Of a stretch of 64,000 bases of DNA, positions 11,401 through 22,837 are shown piece by piece. A model generated the notes under the pieces. It did no database searches and was not told where the DNA came from. It was given only the letters and a program-made list of their open reading frames with translations. Position numbers and translations under genes: made by a program. The DNA comes from Portulaca oleracea (taxonomy: Eukaryota; Streptophyta; Magnoliopsida; Caryophyllales; Portulacaceae): contig CM055874.1 of assembly GCA_029582165.1 (NCBI GenBank), positions 27,426,883 to 27,490,882 on the forward strand, in the 5' to 3' direction. How positions within the stretch are numbered: position 1 is the first letter of the stretch; each line of letters starts with the position of its first letter.

Positions 11401-11620
11401 CGTTGTAACTCAATTTGGAAGCTCAAATTGGATGCTCCAAAAACCAAGTTGGCCGCCACAAATTCGACAGAGAGGGTCGATTGGACCAAATACTAGCAAA
11501 AACCTGCCATCAGCACTAAAAAGGGCCACTGATGTCCGATTAACCAACGTACCACCACCCGAGCCTATGTCACCTCTAAGCCCGAAAAACGACCGAGCAT
11601 AGAACTCTGAGACACCTCAG
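11401..11620 (-). other. Unidentified open minus-strand segment
   Basis: About 63 codons remain open on the minus strand, including SGGGTLVNRTSVALFSADG and PLCRICGGQ. The composition looks protein-like, but I do not recognise the family and see no start codon. It may be a fragment of a host gene or of the neighbouring LINE. Confidence 0.2.
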
Positions 11621-12444
11621 CGAGATAGACAGAACACTTTGTAATTTACAGATTTCATTAATATTATGATAAAAAAAACTATGAATTAATCTCTCTTCGT
11701 CATTAAAAAAGTGATGCAACTTTGCTTTCATTAATGACGTTGTTGTTAATGTATGTTTAAATTTTATAATTTATAATTATTAGTTATTTACTACTAAATA
11801 CTAATACTTTGTAATTTGTCTAACCTTTTTTATTTTAATTAATTTTATAAAAAAAATGTTCATATTTGTTTAATGAAAACAAGCTTCCAGCAACACTACG
11901 TTTATAATGAATACAATTGTTCTATCATCTTAATCGTTTATTCCGATGTTTAAGAATAAATTTTTTTTGGATGATATTGAGAACGATTTGAAGATAATTA
12001 TGGAGTTCCTTGCATTTATTTAAATTCACAACAACAACAATAACGAACCCCAATATAGTCTCACTAATGCAAGGTTTGAGATGATTCAGATGTATGTCGG
12101 CAGTCGGCACCCTTTTGTCCATAGATGTGTATCAAGACGTTGATTCCAACGGACTTGCATTTGTTTAAATTGATTAATAAAAAAATAATTATTGTTCTTT
12201 ATTGTTTATAATTAATTGACAATATTGAAAATATATATAGATTTTAGAGTTCTTCCACTACTATTATCCAAATTAAGTTTGAAGATAATTTTTTACAAAG
12301 AAAATACATAAATAATTATAATATAATTGTTGTATAATTTTTTTATCAATTTCTAATTATATATTTGAATTGATAATTATTATAAAATTACTCCTAATAC
12401 TAAAAAATTTTTCATGCATCGCACGTGATATACCACATTAGTAA

Positions 12445-12575
12445 GGCATCGTTCTTTTATGCGTTAACGCACCCAAACGTAACGCAAGATAATGCAAATT
12501 ATCATCACTTTTTAACCATTTCCAACGCAACTAAACGTAATGCAACCTAAACGCAACGCACAAAAGAACGATGCC
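12445..12575. mobile_element. Harbinger-like MITE, 131 bp
   Basis: Terminal inverted repeats ggcatcgttcttttatgcgt and the complement of acgcacaaaagaacgatgcc match over about 21 bp with one mismatch. The target duplication TAA (12442-12444 and 12576-12578) is the 3-bp TWA type of PIF/Harbinger elements. The same termini recur at 37763, 46683 and 48705 with a different interior. Confidence 0.8.
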
Positions 12576-12581
12576 TAAATA

Positions 12582-13113
12582 GGAAAATTGGATTCTAATA
12601 ATCCCTACTTTCAGCTTTTGGATGCCAATAATTCCTATTTTATTTTTGTAGTTTTGTGGTCCAAAAAAATAAAAATTATTTTCTAGTGGGACAATATAGA
12701 GTTTATACCATAAATATCATTGATTTTGATTTGCATTTGATTTAAAACTTAGCATAATACTTCTCTGCGATTTTTAATGAACTTATGAAGTTTGTCTCAA
12801 ATTGTTTCATTTTTTTCTATTTTTTTCGATTTTTTCACTTTTATTTCTTAAAATATAATAATAATTGCTCGTATACTCAAAAAATTAATTTAAAAATTCT
12901 TTTGGTAACTACAGTAAATAATCTTTTGGAGACATGAATGAAAATAATAAAACAATATGGGGCAAGAAAAGAAAAGTAAAAAAAAATGTGAAAGTGGATT
13001 TGGGTATATGTAGGAGATACCTTTTTTATTTTTAGGACCATCAAAATACCAAAAAAAAAAGACCACTGATATAAAAAAAAATTGAAAGTAAGCATTATTA
13101 AAATCCAATTTTC
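12582..13113. mobile_element. Inverted-repeat element, 532 bp, possibly Mutator-like
   Basis: The left end reads ggaaaattggattctaataa, with tccctactttca after it. The right end is the complement of gaaaattggattttaataatg, with cttactttca after it. The arms are about 32 bp. This terminus style is seen in plant Mutator-like MITEs, but no 9-bp target duplication was found. It abuts the MITE at 12445-12575. Confidence 0.5.
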
Positions 13114-13122
13114 TCGATTTTA

Positions 13123-13489
13123 GAGCATCCGTAATGGTGAGCATAAGTTATACTTACTGGATGAGGTGGAAGCAGTATGACCCACCAAAAAAGTTAGAGT
13201 TAGACTCTCCATATTAACTTATTTTCCAATAGTGAGTATGAGTTTGATTAAAATAAGTAAAAATAAGTATAGACCCCATATTTAATAGTTTCAATATACT
13301 ATAACAGAAATTTAAAAAAATAAAAAATTATGTCGAGAATCTCGTCCTCGTCCTCGTCCTCGCGCGGCGAGCACGAGTTCGAGTTTTTCTCACCACCGAC
13401 ACTCGTCCTCGCCGCTGCACTGCCTTTCTCGTCCTCACTCATGTCACATCAGCTTTATTTCAGTCTCAAACTCGCCGTTGCGAATAGTC
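13123..13489. mobile_element. Harbinger-like MITE, 367 bp
   Basis: The arms are gagcatccgtaatggtgag and the complement of ctcgccgttgcgaatagtc; they differ only by transitions and one pair of changes. The target duplication is TTA (13120-13122 and 13490-13492). The GC-rich Ser-coding frame inside (13330-13539) is a by-product of a (cgtcct)n-like run. The element sits about 430 bp downstream of the BIG GRAIN 1-like stop codon. Confidence 0.7.
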
Positions 13490-13917
13490 TTATAACCATT
13501 TTGTCAACTGTTGAGTTTGATTTGATTTTTCGTTTTTGAATTATTTTATTTTATTATGTTTTGCAAAATAGTTGTTGGTTAGTCTGTTATTCTCACTTAT
13601 TGCTGTATTATCAATTAAACAAATGTGTTCTATAATATAACCGCACAATCAATATTCGGATTTATTCGCAAATAATTTGTCATTGCCAACTCTGAACTTT
13701 CACACAAAGATTCCTACTAATCAAAAAGTCCATAAATATTTATAGGAAGGACACCGAAATTTCCAAGCAAGAAGAAACTGTAAGCAAATGGCAGGAGTAA
13801 TAGTATGTTGATCAAACAATTAATTAAAGAATTCCTCTTTTCTTTTCTTTTCTTTTTTTTCTTTTGGTGGTACTGAAACCATAAAACAAAAAAAGTTTAA
13901 AAAAAAAACTACACAAG

Positions 13918-14865
13918 TTAGGAATTAAAATGAGTGGTTACATAAACATGAAGTTCTCCAGGCGATGAAAGGTGATCTAATTCAAACAAATCAGAACTGG
14001 AACAACTGAGCCCATCCTCATTATCATCCTGCTGATCCAAATTTTGACGGTGATTAAGATCATAAGAATCACGATTAATATTATCGTCGTTATATTTCTG
14101 ATAATGGGATTTGCTCAAATTAGAATCCCAGTAACCATTCAACAAATCCAAAGTTGTTTGTTCAAGCTGCTGCTGCTGCTGCCTCTGATTCTGCTGCTCT
14201 AACATTGTCTTGTCATTATTTTCTGTAGAGTCCTCGCCGAAGATGACACCAACCGGACTAAATCTGACCGTCCGTTTAACCCCGTCCTCAAATTTCTTCT
14301 TGGAACTATTCCTACTCAAACATGACCTCGTTGAAGTTTGCTCGGACATGCATGAGTAGTTCCTCTCTGTGTTGTTGCTCCTCTTGGTTTTGACTTGTTT
14401 TGTAAATAACGAACGGATTAACCTACTGAGACGAGCACCAGGGGAGATGGGTTGCTTGGGCCTTGGTGGAAGGGCTGATTTTGGGGGTTGAAAAACAGGG
14501 TAATCTGTTTCGGAGGTACTGAAAAACCAAGTATCCTGCAAATCTAGTTCATCAAGCCGGTTTGTAGATGGAGATGAGGGGGTAGAAAATGATGGGTTTC
14601 TTCGTCGAGCAATGACCTTGTCGTTGACCTTCTTCTCTGTCCATTTCTCCATTGAAAATGCAGTCCGTAGAGTCGGCATTTTGTCTTCCTCGAATGACCT
14701 TCCTCTGCTTCTGGGAACCAAGACTTGTTCGCTCCCTTTCAAGGGTCCGTTGATTTGGTCCAGGAAAGTTGAGCAAAGTGTTGGGCTCTGGGAATCAAAT
14801 TGATGGTGAGTTTCAGTTTGCTTTTCTCTTACTCTAGTTTGAGGGGATTTATCCCACCTATGCAT
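13918..14865 (-). CDS. BIG GRAIN 1-like protein
   Basis: Intronless gene for a 315-residue protein of the plant-specific BIG GRAIN 1 family. Rice members promote auxin response and grain size and act at the plasma membrane; the role here is inferred from the family. Conserved blocks are seen in order: SPTLCSTFLDQI (residues 27-38, family pattern ...SSTLLD.I), MEKWTEKK (72-79), QPISPGARLSRLIRSLF (138-154), RSCLSRNS (180-187), GVKRTVRFSPVGVIFGED (195-212), SSDLFELDHL (290-299) and ELHVYVTTHF (304-313). A Gln-rich tract and an Asn/Asp-rich stretch (about residues 222-285) separate the last blocks. There is no signal peptide or membrane segment. The open frame runs upstream to 14919, but its first codon there is TTG; the first ATG is at 14865 (MHRW), which I chose. 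The Tyr-Arg-Ser-Ile-Asp motif common after the LLD.I block is not kept. MITEs lie on both sides, none inside the coding sequence. Confidence 0.85.
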   Translation of the reverse strand: MHRWDKSPQTRVREKQTETHHQFDSQSPTLCSTFLDQINGPLKGSEQVLVPRSRGRSFEEDKMPTLRTAFSMEKWTEKKVNDKVIARRRNPSFSTPSSPSTNRLDELDLQDTWFFSTSETDYPVFQPPKSALPPRPKQPISPGARLSRLIRSLFTKQVKTKRSNNTERNYSCMSEQTSTRSCLSRNSSKKKFEDGVKRTVRFSPVGVIFGEDSTENNDKTMLEQQNQRQQQQQLEQTTLDLLNGYWDSNLSKSHYQKYNDDNINRDSYDLNHRQNLDQQDDNEDGLSCSSSDLFELDHLSSPGELHVYVTTHFNS

Positions 14866-15289
14866 ATCTCGTACTGGTTTTAAAACAGGGGATTTGGGAA
14901 CAGAGGGTATAATGAACAATGGAAAACAGAGGAGGAGGATGGAGCATGTTACGGTAGATGAAAGCAGAGGATGTAAGAAAAAGAAAAAAGAGAGTATAAA
15001 AAAGGAAGAGCATGCTGCATGCGCGTGTATGTTTGGGGATATCTGGAGAGTAGTGCCAGTTTGTCATTCCAGGAAGCTTTCGGGAACAAGTATCTCCATT
15101 ATTCCTGTTCAATCAGTCCTTCCCTTTCGTACTACTCCATCGGTTCTATATTAATTATCCAAAATATTATCTTTGACTAAAAATTTTTTATAATATATTA
15201 TATCAAAAAATTACAAAATTATATTTTTATTATAGTACTTTTCGTTATAAATCTAATGATGGTACTTTCATGTATTATAACATTATATA

Positions 15290-15504
15290 CTGCCTCCGTA
15301 CCTAAATAATTGTCCATTTGACTAAACTTTGACCGTTGATTATTTACAAATTATAATGAGTTACAATATAAAATTAATATTATTGTAATTTTTAGTATTA
15401 TATCTTTCTAATGGTGATAATTTTATATTGTAACTCATTGCAATTTATGAAGAATCGACGGTCAAAGTTTAGTCAAATGGATAATTATTTAGAGACGGAG
15501 GTAG
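15290..15504. mobile_element. Stowaway MITE, 215 bp
   Basis: The ends are ctgcctccgtacctaaataa and the complement of the right arm ending gagacggaggtag. The arms extend through ccatttgactaaactttgac and its complement. The target duplication is TA (15288-15289, 15505-15506), the Tc1/mariner (Stowaway) signature. It lies about 420 bp upstream of the BIG GRAIN 1-like start. Confidence 0.9.
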
Positions 15505-15637
15505 TATATTAAGAAATTAACGGCACGTCAGGACAATTACTATGGCACGGAAGGAGTATTTGCAACTGTAGTAGATAGACCTGCGTATTGCTGTGAATTT
15601 TAAAAAAAATACTCGGATATTTTTTACATAAATAATA

Positions 15638-15904
15638 CTACCTCCATCCCGTTTTTTCTGTCAAATTAACTAAATTTAAAATGTCAATGCGCGATGAAAA
15701 TTGAGGTAAAAATGTTGTGGATTACCAATAATACCCTTCATAATTCTTGTATTGAAAAAGATGCAGTTTATTTTATTAAGTCAAATCCATTAAAAAATAA
15801 AAGAGATAGTGCAGTGGTATTATAATTGTTAGAATTGGAGAAATGACAAAAAATTTGGGACAAAGAAATTAGTTATGGTGACAAAGAAATTGGGATGGGG
15901 GTAG
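15638..15904. mobile_element. Stowaway MITE, 267 bp
   Basis: The left end ctacctccatcccgtttttt pairs with the right end ttgggatgggggtag; TA duplications lie at 15636-15637 and 15905-15906. Members with the same ctacctcc(a/g)tccc ends occur at 37461-37715. Confidence 0.88.
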
Positions 15905-15987
15905 TATATGATGATGTTCACGATGAAATTCAGCTTCATTAAATTAGAGAAAATAAATTATTTGATCAAATGAAGCAAATCAACTAA

Positions 15988-16055
15988 GGCCCTGTTCTTT
16001 TATGCGGTATGCTGTCGGTATGGTGCGGTATTGTGTGGTGAAATTGTGGCAGGAA
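15988..16055. mobile_element. Truncated Harbinger-like MITE end
   Basis: taa followed by ggccctgttcttttatgcgg and ggtatggtgcggtattgtg matches the left end of the GGC...GTTCTTTTATG family. No right end is seen. Confidence 0.5.
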
Positions 16056-17340
16056 ATCGGATTTAAATAATTTAAATCAACTCCAGATCTTAACTCGGTG
16101 GCTTGCTACATGAATACAAGGGGCCTAAAGTTCAAATGATTCAGAAATAAATATGAAGTTCATATTATTAAGCCTACTAAGACCCAAAGTTCAAATTATT
16201 TAAATCCAATTTCCCTAAAAAATGGAAATAATTAATAGGAATCCATTATAAATAAAATATGTAACTTTATTTTTTACAAATAAACACAGTTAGATGAAAC
16301 TATAATAAATTGATCTTTTAGTTGAAAATTCATACATATCTTTTTCAAACCAAAACAATTACATTAACTTAACGTCTATTTTCATATTTTATCCATATGA
16401 AAACAAAATATTCAACAGAAAATACTATTTCAAATAACAAATGGATACCCTTATTTATAACAACTAGTGAAATGGTCTGTGCTATGCACGGGCTACTAAT
16501 CTGTTCAATGTTAATTATTATTCTGTTGACTGTTATCGTCTTCAATATCATTTTTTATTTATAATTAATTTCTTATATAATATTTTAACAACAATTGCAA
16601 AATTCTCAAATTTTACTTTTAATAAATAATTTATTAAGAATTCCAACAATTCTGAATAAATGATTTTGCAGGGTAATTATTTAGACAACCCATCAACTTT
16701 TCATCACATTATCAATGTGCTTTGATTTTGACAAAGTAATTAAGAGGGCAATTTAGGACGAATATCTTTTAATTATAACTCTGAGGGTGCTTGCGACAAA
16801 GGTATAAATTTTTGAGGAATGTACAGTCAAGATTGATTAACTTTGATTACAAATTACTACTTCCGTTTCATATTAATTGTCATAATTTTGACTTTCACGG
16901 TTTCCAATGTTACTCTTTGATGGATAATTTCTTACATAATATATTGTTAACAATTACAATATTATATTTTTATTATAGTATTTTTCATTACGAATCTAAT
17001 GGTGATAATTTTATATAACAACTCATTATATATGTTGAGAAATTTATGGTCAAAATTTTTAATTCTACCATTAAAAATCAATACTCCATCTGTTCCATAT
17101 TGATTGTCATTTTTGAAAACTATGCAACCAAATTTGGGAGTGCTTAGCACATAGATGTCAAAACAATGCACAAATGTCAATAAGGTAAAATTTCAACCTA
17201 ATTGGAACAGGTCCATCTGCCTGTGAGGAAGCAAATGTAGAATTCCTATTAACAAACTAAAATAGGCCGCCTCAAGATGTGATGAAGCTACAAGCAGCCA
17301 AGGAGGCATACTTCACAATGACATCAAACAACAAAATTGG
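16056..17340. other. Intergenic sequence with Stowaway ends
   Basis: AT-rich. Two left-type Stowaway ends in the same orientation, tacttccgtttcatattaat (about 16859) and tactccatctgttccatatt (about 17085), suggest nested or truncated copies. At 17266-17340 an open plus-strand stretch (QDVMKLQAAKEAYFTMTSNN) looks coding but is cut by the Tekay-like LTR at 17341; I do not recognise it. Confidence 0.4.
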
Positions 17341-19470
17341 TGTAACGCCCCAGAAATTCAATTATAGAAAAGTCAAAGTCAAACTAACGTTAACAGACAA
17401 AATTTAGCGGAAGACTCAAACTCTTATTGGGCGTCACTGCCGTATCCCCGAAGGAATACAAGGCGAGAAGGAAACTACAACTGTCTGATAACGATAAAAC
17501 AAACTAACAAACTCATACTTAGAAAATAAACCTTAAAACTAACTTCAAGTTTCTCATAAAAGAAAAGCAACATATTTAACGACTTCTAAACACGTTGTCC
17601 TCACTTCTAATTCTCGTCCCCAGCATATAGGTCTTCACCTGAAAACAAAACATTTCAAAAATGAGGGGGAAATCTCAATAATGTCTACCCCTAACGTTAA
17701 AAACAAGTTAAGTTCATTTCAATTCATTTGAGGGAGAGGGAATAAGTCAAAACCTTTCACAAACCTTTAACCCCTTAACTGTTTTCCTCAACCCAACCAA
17801 TTCATTTTATTATGCGGGTGGGATATCAAATCCCATAAGGTAACATCGCCTACCAAAGGCATCAAGAACATTCGCCTACCAAAGGCATAAATAATAATCG
17901 CCTACCAAAGGCATCAATAATCGCCTACTAAAGGCATAAATAATAATAGCCTACCAAAGGCATCAATAATCACCTACCAAAGGCATAAACAATCGCCTAC
18001 CAAAGGCATCAATAATCGCCTACCAAAGGCATAAATAATAATCGCCTACCAAAGGCATCAAAGTATTCGCCTACCAAAGGCATCAATAGAATAAACCCGC
18101 TTAATGTTTCACTTGAGTTATTAGTATATTATTCAAACTCAGCGCACAACTCTCAAGTCAAACCCAACCCAGGTTTATCAAAACCAATAATAAAACCACT
18201 AATAAAAGACCATCAAATTTCTCAACTCAATAAAATCAAAGCACAAACAAATACAAACAGTTATCCAAAACAAATTGTCACATTTCCACAAAAGTCCCCT
18301 TCGGGATGCAATTCTCAAAACAAATTAGAAAACATTAAAACACATTTAAAGAGCATCCCAGTGGGGATTAGAGCATAGACATTACCTGGTTAACTTCACT
18401 TCACAGCTAAGACGAACACACTTGAGCTCACTAACGACGCGAATTAGCTCGAGCCTAAAATAAGAGTAATTATTCTAATCAAAACGCGCCCTTCGAAGTT
18501 AGTATTAACTACCTTCTACCTAACCCTCCCCTAGGAACACTATAGGTTCCCATCAATCATGCATTTACACTCTAAATCATCTAACACATTCCAAGTAATC
18601 ACATAACCAGATCAAAACATCACTTTCACACAACAACATTTTTATTAATAAAAAACATCAACAAAACAGATTACAACATCCACATAAAAAGGGTCAAAAC
18701 TTGACTTCCCGGCATCCTATGGGTCTGGGCGTTGCACAGGCGTCGACGGCGGTTGGCGACGGTGATGCAGTGGTGGTCGGGTGGTGACGACAAGGCCAGG
18801 CCGACGATGGTGGTGGTTGTGGGTGGCGGAGCACGACGCAACGCAGGGAGGAAGAGAGAAAAAGAGGGAGAGAAAGTGAACGAGAGAGAGAAGAAGAGTG
18901 GTTGTGGTGGTCTGGTGGTCGCCGGCGTAGGGTGGTGCGGTGGCTGGTTGTGGACGGCAGAGAGGAGAGCAAGGAGGGAGAGAGAGAGGGGGGGAGGAGA
19001 GGAGAAGGAGGCTAGGGTTAGGGTTACTGTTAGGGTTTTGAAAGAGAGGGGGGTTTTATATTAACCAAAAATAAAAAGCCCAACTGTACTCCTAATCCAA
19101 CCTAATAAGAAAAAAAATCAGATTTTTGGAAGAATAATAATAGTTATAATAATAGTAAAAAAAATAATAAAACAATACCAATAATAATAATATTAATACT
19201 AACACATAACAATTAATATTCGCATAATTGTTCCAATAACAAATTTTAATAAACACAAAAATATTAATAATAATACTAATAATAATTAGAGTAAAACTAA
19301 TAATACCAAACCCACGAAATTACCGATATACCCTTGTTAGTCTCTCAACGATCCTACGAGCTCAAGTGTTAGCGAAAATAAACACAAATGGATAATAATA
19401 AATAACGAAGTCAAACCTAATTTACTAATGACGTCACAGTCAACATCTTTGGATTTTTCGGGGTTTTACA
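17341..19470 (-). repeat. 3' LTR of the Tekay-like element
   Basis: About 2.13 kb, with plus-strand ends tgtaacgcccc...ggggttttaca, an inverted TGTAA/TTACA pair. It contains the 23-27-bp minisatellite at 17846-18089 and a GC-rich transcribed-looking block near 18720-19040. The inner edge is ambiguous because the LTR edge plus polypurine tract are duplicated (see 19464-19616). The outer flank reads attgg; its partner duplication is lost. Confidence 0.75.
17846..18089. repeat. Minisatellite, unit cctaccaaaggcat plus spacer, 10 copies
   Basis: Ten units of 23-27 bp share cgcctaccaaaggcat; they alternate between tcaata and aaataata tails. It lies inside the LTR. An 11-unit version is present in the rearranged copy at 31965-32228, so the array changed length after duplication. 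Confidence 0.9.
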
Positions 19471-19616
19471 TCATTACCTCCTTAAAAGAAGTTTCGTCCT
19501 CGAAACTTAAACTTAGACCTAACAGTTTGGTAACAATCCTAACGGTTGCGTTCTTCCTAAAACTCGAGGTTTTACATCATTACCTCCTTAAAAGAAGTTT
19601 CGTCCTCGAAACTTGA
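19464..19616 (-). repeat. Duplicated LTR edge and polypurine tract
   Basis: About 47 bp starting ttttacatcattacctcc and ending tcgtcctcgaaactt occurs at 19464-19510 and again at 19570-19616 (106-bp period). On the element strand it reads cgaggacgaaact, aaggaggtaatga, then tgtaaaa: the polypurine tract plus LTR start. Two potential plus-strand priming sites therefore exist. Confidence 0.8.
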
Positions 19617-20679
19617 CGTACCTTAAGAGTGAAACAAGTGAGGGTATTTCTCCTCATCTCTTCTTCTGTTTCCCAGGTTGCTTCCGTTGTGGCATGATTT
19701 GCCCATCGCACTTTCACCAGGGGAACTACTTTCCTTCGAAGTTGTTTTTCTCTACGATCCAATATTTCCAGCGGTTGCTCTTCATAGCTCAAATCTTCTT
19801 GTAGCTGAAGCAGCTCAGGATCAATCACATGAGTTGGGTCTGGAACATATTTCCTGAGTTGTAACACATGGAAGACATTATGCACTCTTGGAAGTTCTCC
19901 CGGCAGCTGTAACTTGTAAGCAACTTCTCCAATGCGTTCCAAGATTGGATACGGCCCGATAAATCTTGGTGTCAACTTTCCCGACTGACCGAATCTCATA
20001 ACCCCTTTTGTAGGTGAAACCCGTAAAAACACGTATTCTCCTACTTCAAACTCTAAAGGTCTTCTCCTCCTGTCAGCGTAGCTCTTTTGTCGACTTTGTG
20101 TTGCCTTCATCTTATCTTGAATGGTTCGAACCTTCTAGTAGTGGCCTGTATTAGGTCCGGTCCGATCGTTAGAGCTTCATCGATGTCTTGCCAACAGAGG
20201 GGAGTCCTACATCTCCTCCCATATAAAGCTTCGAATGGTGACATCCCAATACTAGCATGATAACTATTGTTGTAGGAGAACTCAATAAATGTCAACTCGT
20301 CATCCCATGAGTCTTTGAAATCTAGTGCGCATGCTCGCAACATATCTTCGAGGGTTTGAATAGCCCTTTCAGTCTGCCCATCAGTAGCTGCGTGGAAAGC
20401 GGTGCTAAACTTGAGTTTAGTACCAAACGCCTCCTGTAACTTCTTCCAAAAACCAGACTGGAATCTGGTGTCTCTGTCCGAGACTATAGAATTGGGGACT
20501 CCATGTAGTCTTACGATCTCTCTTACATAAGCTTGAGCTAGCTGGTCCAGGGACCAGTTGTTGGCGATGGCTAGAAAATGAGCCGATTTGGTCAATCGAT
20601 CTACAATTATGCATTGTGTTTCCGCTTGGTCTTTGGCAGACCCACTACGAAGTCCATTGATATCGAGTCCCATTTCCAC
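19580..20679 (-). pseudogene. Integrase core, C-terminus and chromodomain (Tekay-like)
   Basis: The integrase catalytic triad is visible across frames: the first Asp in SISMDFVVGLP (frame 20607-20846), the second in SIVSDRDTRF and the Glu in ATDGQTERAIQTL. The C-terminal part from 20110 begins MKATQSRQKSYADRRRRPLE, then GEYVFLRVSP, KLTPRFIGPYPILERIGEVA and LPRVHNVFHVLQLRKYVPDP. It ends with a chromodomain-like block (PLEILDRREKQLRRKVVPL, VKVRWANHATTEATWETEEE), the segment that directs chromovirus integration to particular chromatin. A frame break at about 20107 separates the core from the tail, and the zinc-binding HHCC part is broken near 20830. Not functional as is. Confidence 0.85.
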
Positions 20680-21888
20680 TCAGAAACGTCCAGCGGTTGC
20701 AGAAGTCCGGCAGGTCGTTGATGTTCTGCCTTGACCCGTTGACATGTGAGGCATTTCGCGACAAAGTCTGCCACTTCTTGTTTCATATTACTCCACCAGA
20801 ACATCTGCTTCAGATCTTTGTAAAGCTTATTTCCCCCTAGGTGCACAGAATATGTTGTTGTGCCCTTCTTCTAAAATCTTCCTCTTCAGCTCCTCCATAT
20901 TAGGTACACAGATGCGGTTATGGAACCGTAATGTACCATCCTCGTGAATCACAAAACCAGGGGCCTTCCCTTGCAAAACTTCCTCCCGTATCTTGACAAG
21001 CTGCAAATCCAGTTCTTGAGTCCTCTTGATCTCCTCCATGAGAGTAGGTTGCAACTCCATAGCATTCAATACAACTTTCCTTCCTGGTGTCACCACATTA
21101 AGCTCCCATCTCCTAAACTCCTCGCACAGCTTGTGCGGCATCATCATCAAGTGGTTCGCAGCAGGATAAGGTCTTCTACTTAGGGCATCAGCCACTACAT
21201 TTGCCTTCCCGGGATGATATTGAAAGTTCACATCATAGTCCTTCAGATATTCCAACCATTGAGTCTGCCTAAGGTTTAGCTCCTTCTGTGTGAAAAGGTA
21301 CTTCAAACTTTGATGGTCGGTGAATACCTCGCAGTGTACTCCATAAAGGTAATGCCTCCAAATCTTAAGTGCAAAAACTACTGCTGCCAACTCCAAGTCA
21401 TGAGTGGGGTAGTTCTTCTCGTGTGTCTTCAGTTGTTTGGATGCATACGCAATCACCTTCCCATCCTACATGAGTATACAACCCAATCCACCATGTGATG
21501 CATCACTGTAGATGATAAATCCCTTGTTCCCTTGAGGTAGAGCGAGAATAGGTACCGAGGTAAGTCTCTTCTTCAACTCCTGGAATGCTTGCTCACATTT
21601 TTCCGACCACGTGAACTTTATTAACTTCTGAGTCAGATTGGTCAACGGGTTAGAAATTTTCGAGAAATCCTGAACGAATTTCCTATAATAGCCTACCAAA
21701 CCCAGAAAACTCCTAACCTCAGTGGCATTCTTCGGTGTTGACCACTTAGTGATAGCCTCCACCTTTTGAGGATCCACTGCCACTCCTTCCTTAGACACCA
21801 CGTGTCCTAAGAATGCCACTTGCTCCAACCAAAATTCACATTTCTTAAACTTCGCATAGAGCTCGTTGTTCCGTAAGGTTGTCAGCAC
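20607..21888 (-). pseudogene. RT connection, RNase H and integrase N-terminus (Tekay-like)
   Basis: The RT thumb/connection is visible as LWLEQ-type [18 protein letters not shown] and [19 protein letters not shown]. RNase H starts with [16 protein letters not shown], and a stop at about 21466 separates it from the rest. RNase H continues with [49 protein letters not shown] and [11 protein letters not shown]. The integrase zinc-finger region (CLTCQRVKAEHQ) lies at 20607-20846 after a further frame break. Confidence 0.85.
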
Positions 21889-21924
21889 CTCTTTCAGGTG
21901 GTTTGCATGTTCCTCTCGTGTCCC

Positions 21925-22806
21925 TTAGTATACTAATATATCATCGATGAACACCACCACAAACTTGTCCAGAAATGGCTTGAACACTCTGTTCATTAAA
22001 TCCATGAAAGCGGCTGGGGCATTCGTGAGTCCAAACGGCATTACTACGAACTCGTAATGACCATACCGAGTTTGGAAAGCGGTTTTAGAGATATCCTCTT
22101 CTCGGATTCTTAACTGGTGATAACCTGATCTCAGGTCTATCTTCGAAAACATCGTTGCACCTCGCAACTGGTCAAAGAGATCATCAATATGAGGTAGAGG
22201 GTACCGATTTTTGATGGTAATCTTGTTCAACTCTCGGTAATCGATGCATAACCTCATGCTACCATTCTTCTTCTTCACGAACAGTACGGGTGCTCCCCAT
22301 GGTGACATGCTGGGTCGTATGTATCCCTTTTCCAGTAGCTCATCCAGCTGAGTCTTCAACTCCTTAAGCTCTGCGAGCGCCATTCGATATGGGGCCTTTG
22401 AAACAGGTGCGGCCCTGGGCTCCAAATCAATGCAAAAATCCACCTCCCTGAGTGGAGGCATTCCCGAAATCTCCTCCGGAAAAACGTCAGGAAAATCCTG
22501 GACTATCGGAATGTTCTCAATCGTAGGCTCCTCCGCCTTGGTGTCAACTACGTTGCATAAAAACCCTTCACAACCTTGGCCCAACAACTTCTGAGACTTG
22601 AGAGCAGAGATGATCCGTACACTCTGAAGATGCCTATCACTCCAATGCACTACCTTCTTTCCATTCGGTCCTACTAAGGTCACCTTTTTCTTGTAACAAT
22701 CTATTTGAGCTCTATACTTTGCTAACCAGTCCATCCCCAAAATAACATCAAACTCCATTAGGTCAAACATGTAGAGGTCTGCCTCAAATTCCTGACCTGC
22801 TATCAC
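21925..22806 (-). pseudogene. Protease tail and reverse transcriptase (Tekay-like)
   Basis: 293 open codons. Residues 20-30 include [18 protein letters not shown], the end of the protease and its linker. RT runs from about residue 130: [84 protein letters not shown] and the catalytic [11 protein letters not shown] stop follows the IDDILVY block immediately, probably through a small deletion where family members read SKT or SRT. The polymerase is otherwise well kept. Confidence 0.9.
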
Positions 22807-22837
22807 TATAGGACATCCCCCATATAACTCTCCACAT

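Noticed and set aside
14866..14919. Longer start for the BIG GRAIN 1-like protein
   Set aside because: The codon at 14919 is TTG and no in-frame ATG lies between it and 14865.
17846..18089. Regular repeats with short spacers that look CRISPR-like
   Set aside because: The spacers are 9-13 bp and nearly identical to each other, the array lies inside a plant LTR, and no cas genes exist. It is a minisatellite.
18694..19064. Overlapping GC-rich reading frames of 92 and 110 codons
   Set aside because: They lie within the Tekay-like LTR on both strands, with low-complexity Arg/Gly or Ser/Pro content and no domain.
20107..22806. Possible intact Tekay-like polyprotein
   Set aside because: Stops or frame breaks at about 21925, 21466, 20830 and 20107, plus the gag insertion, rule out an active element.
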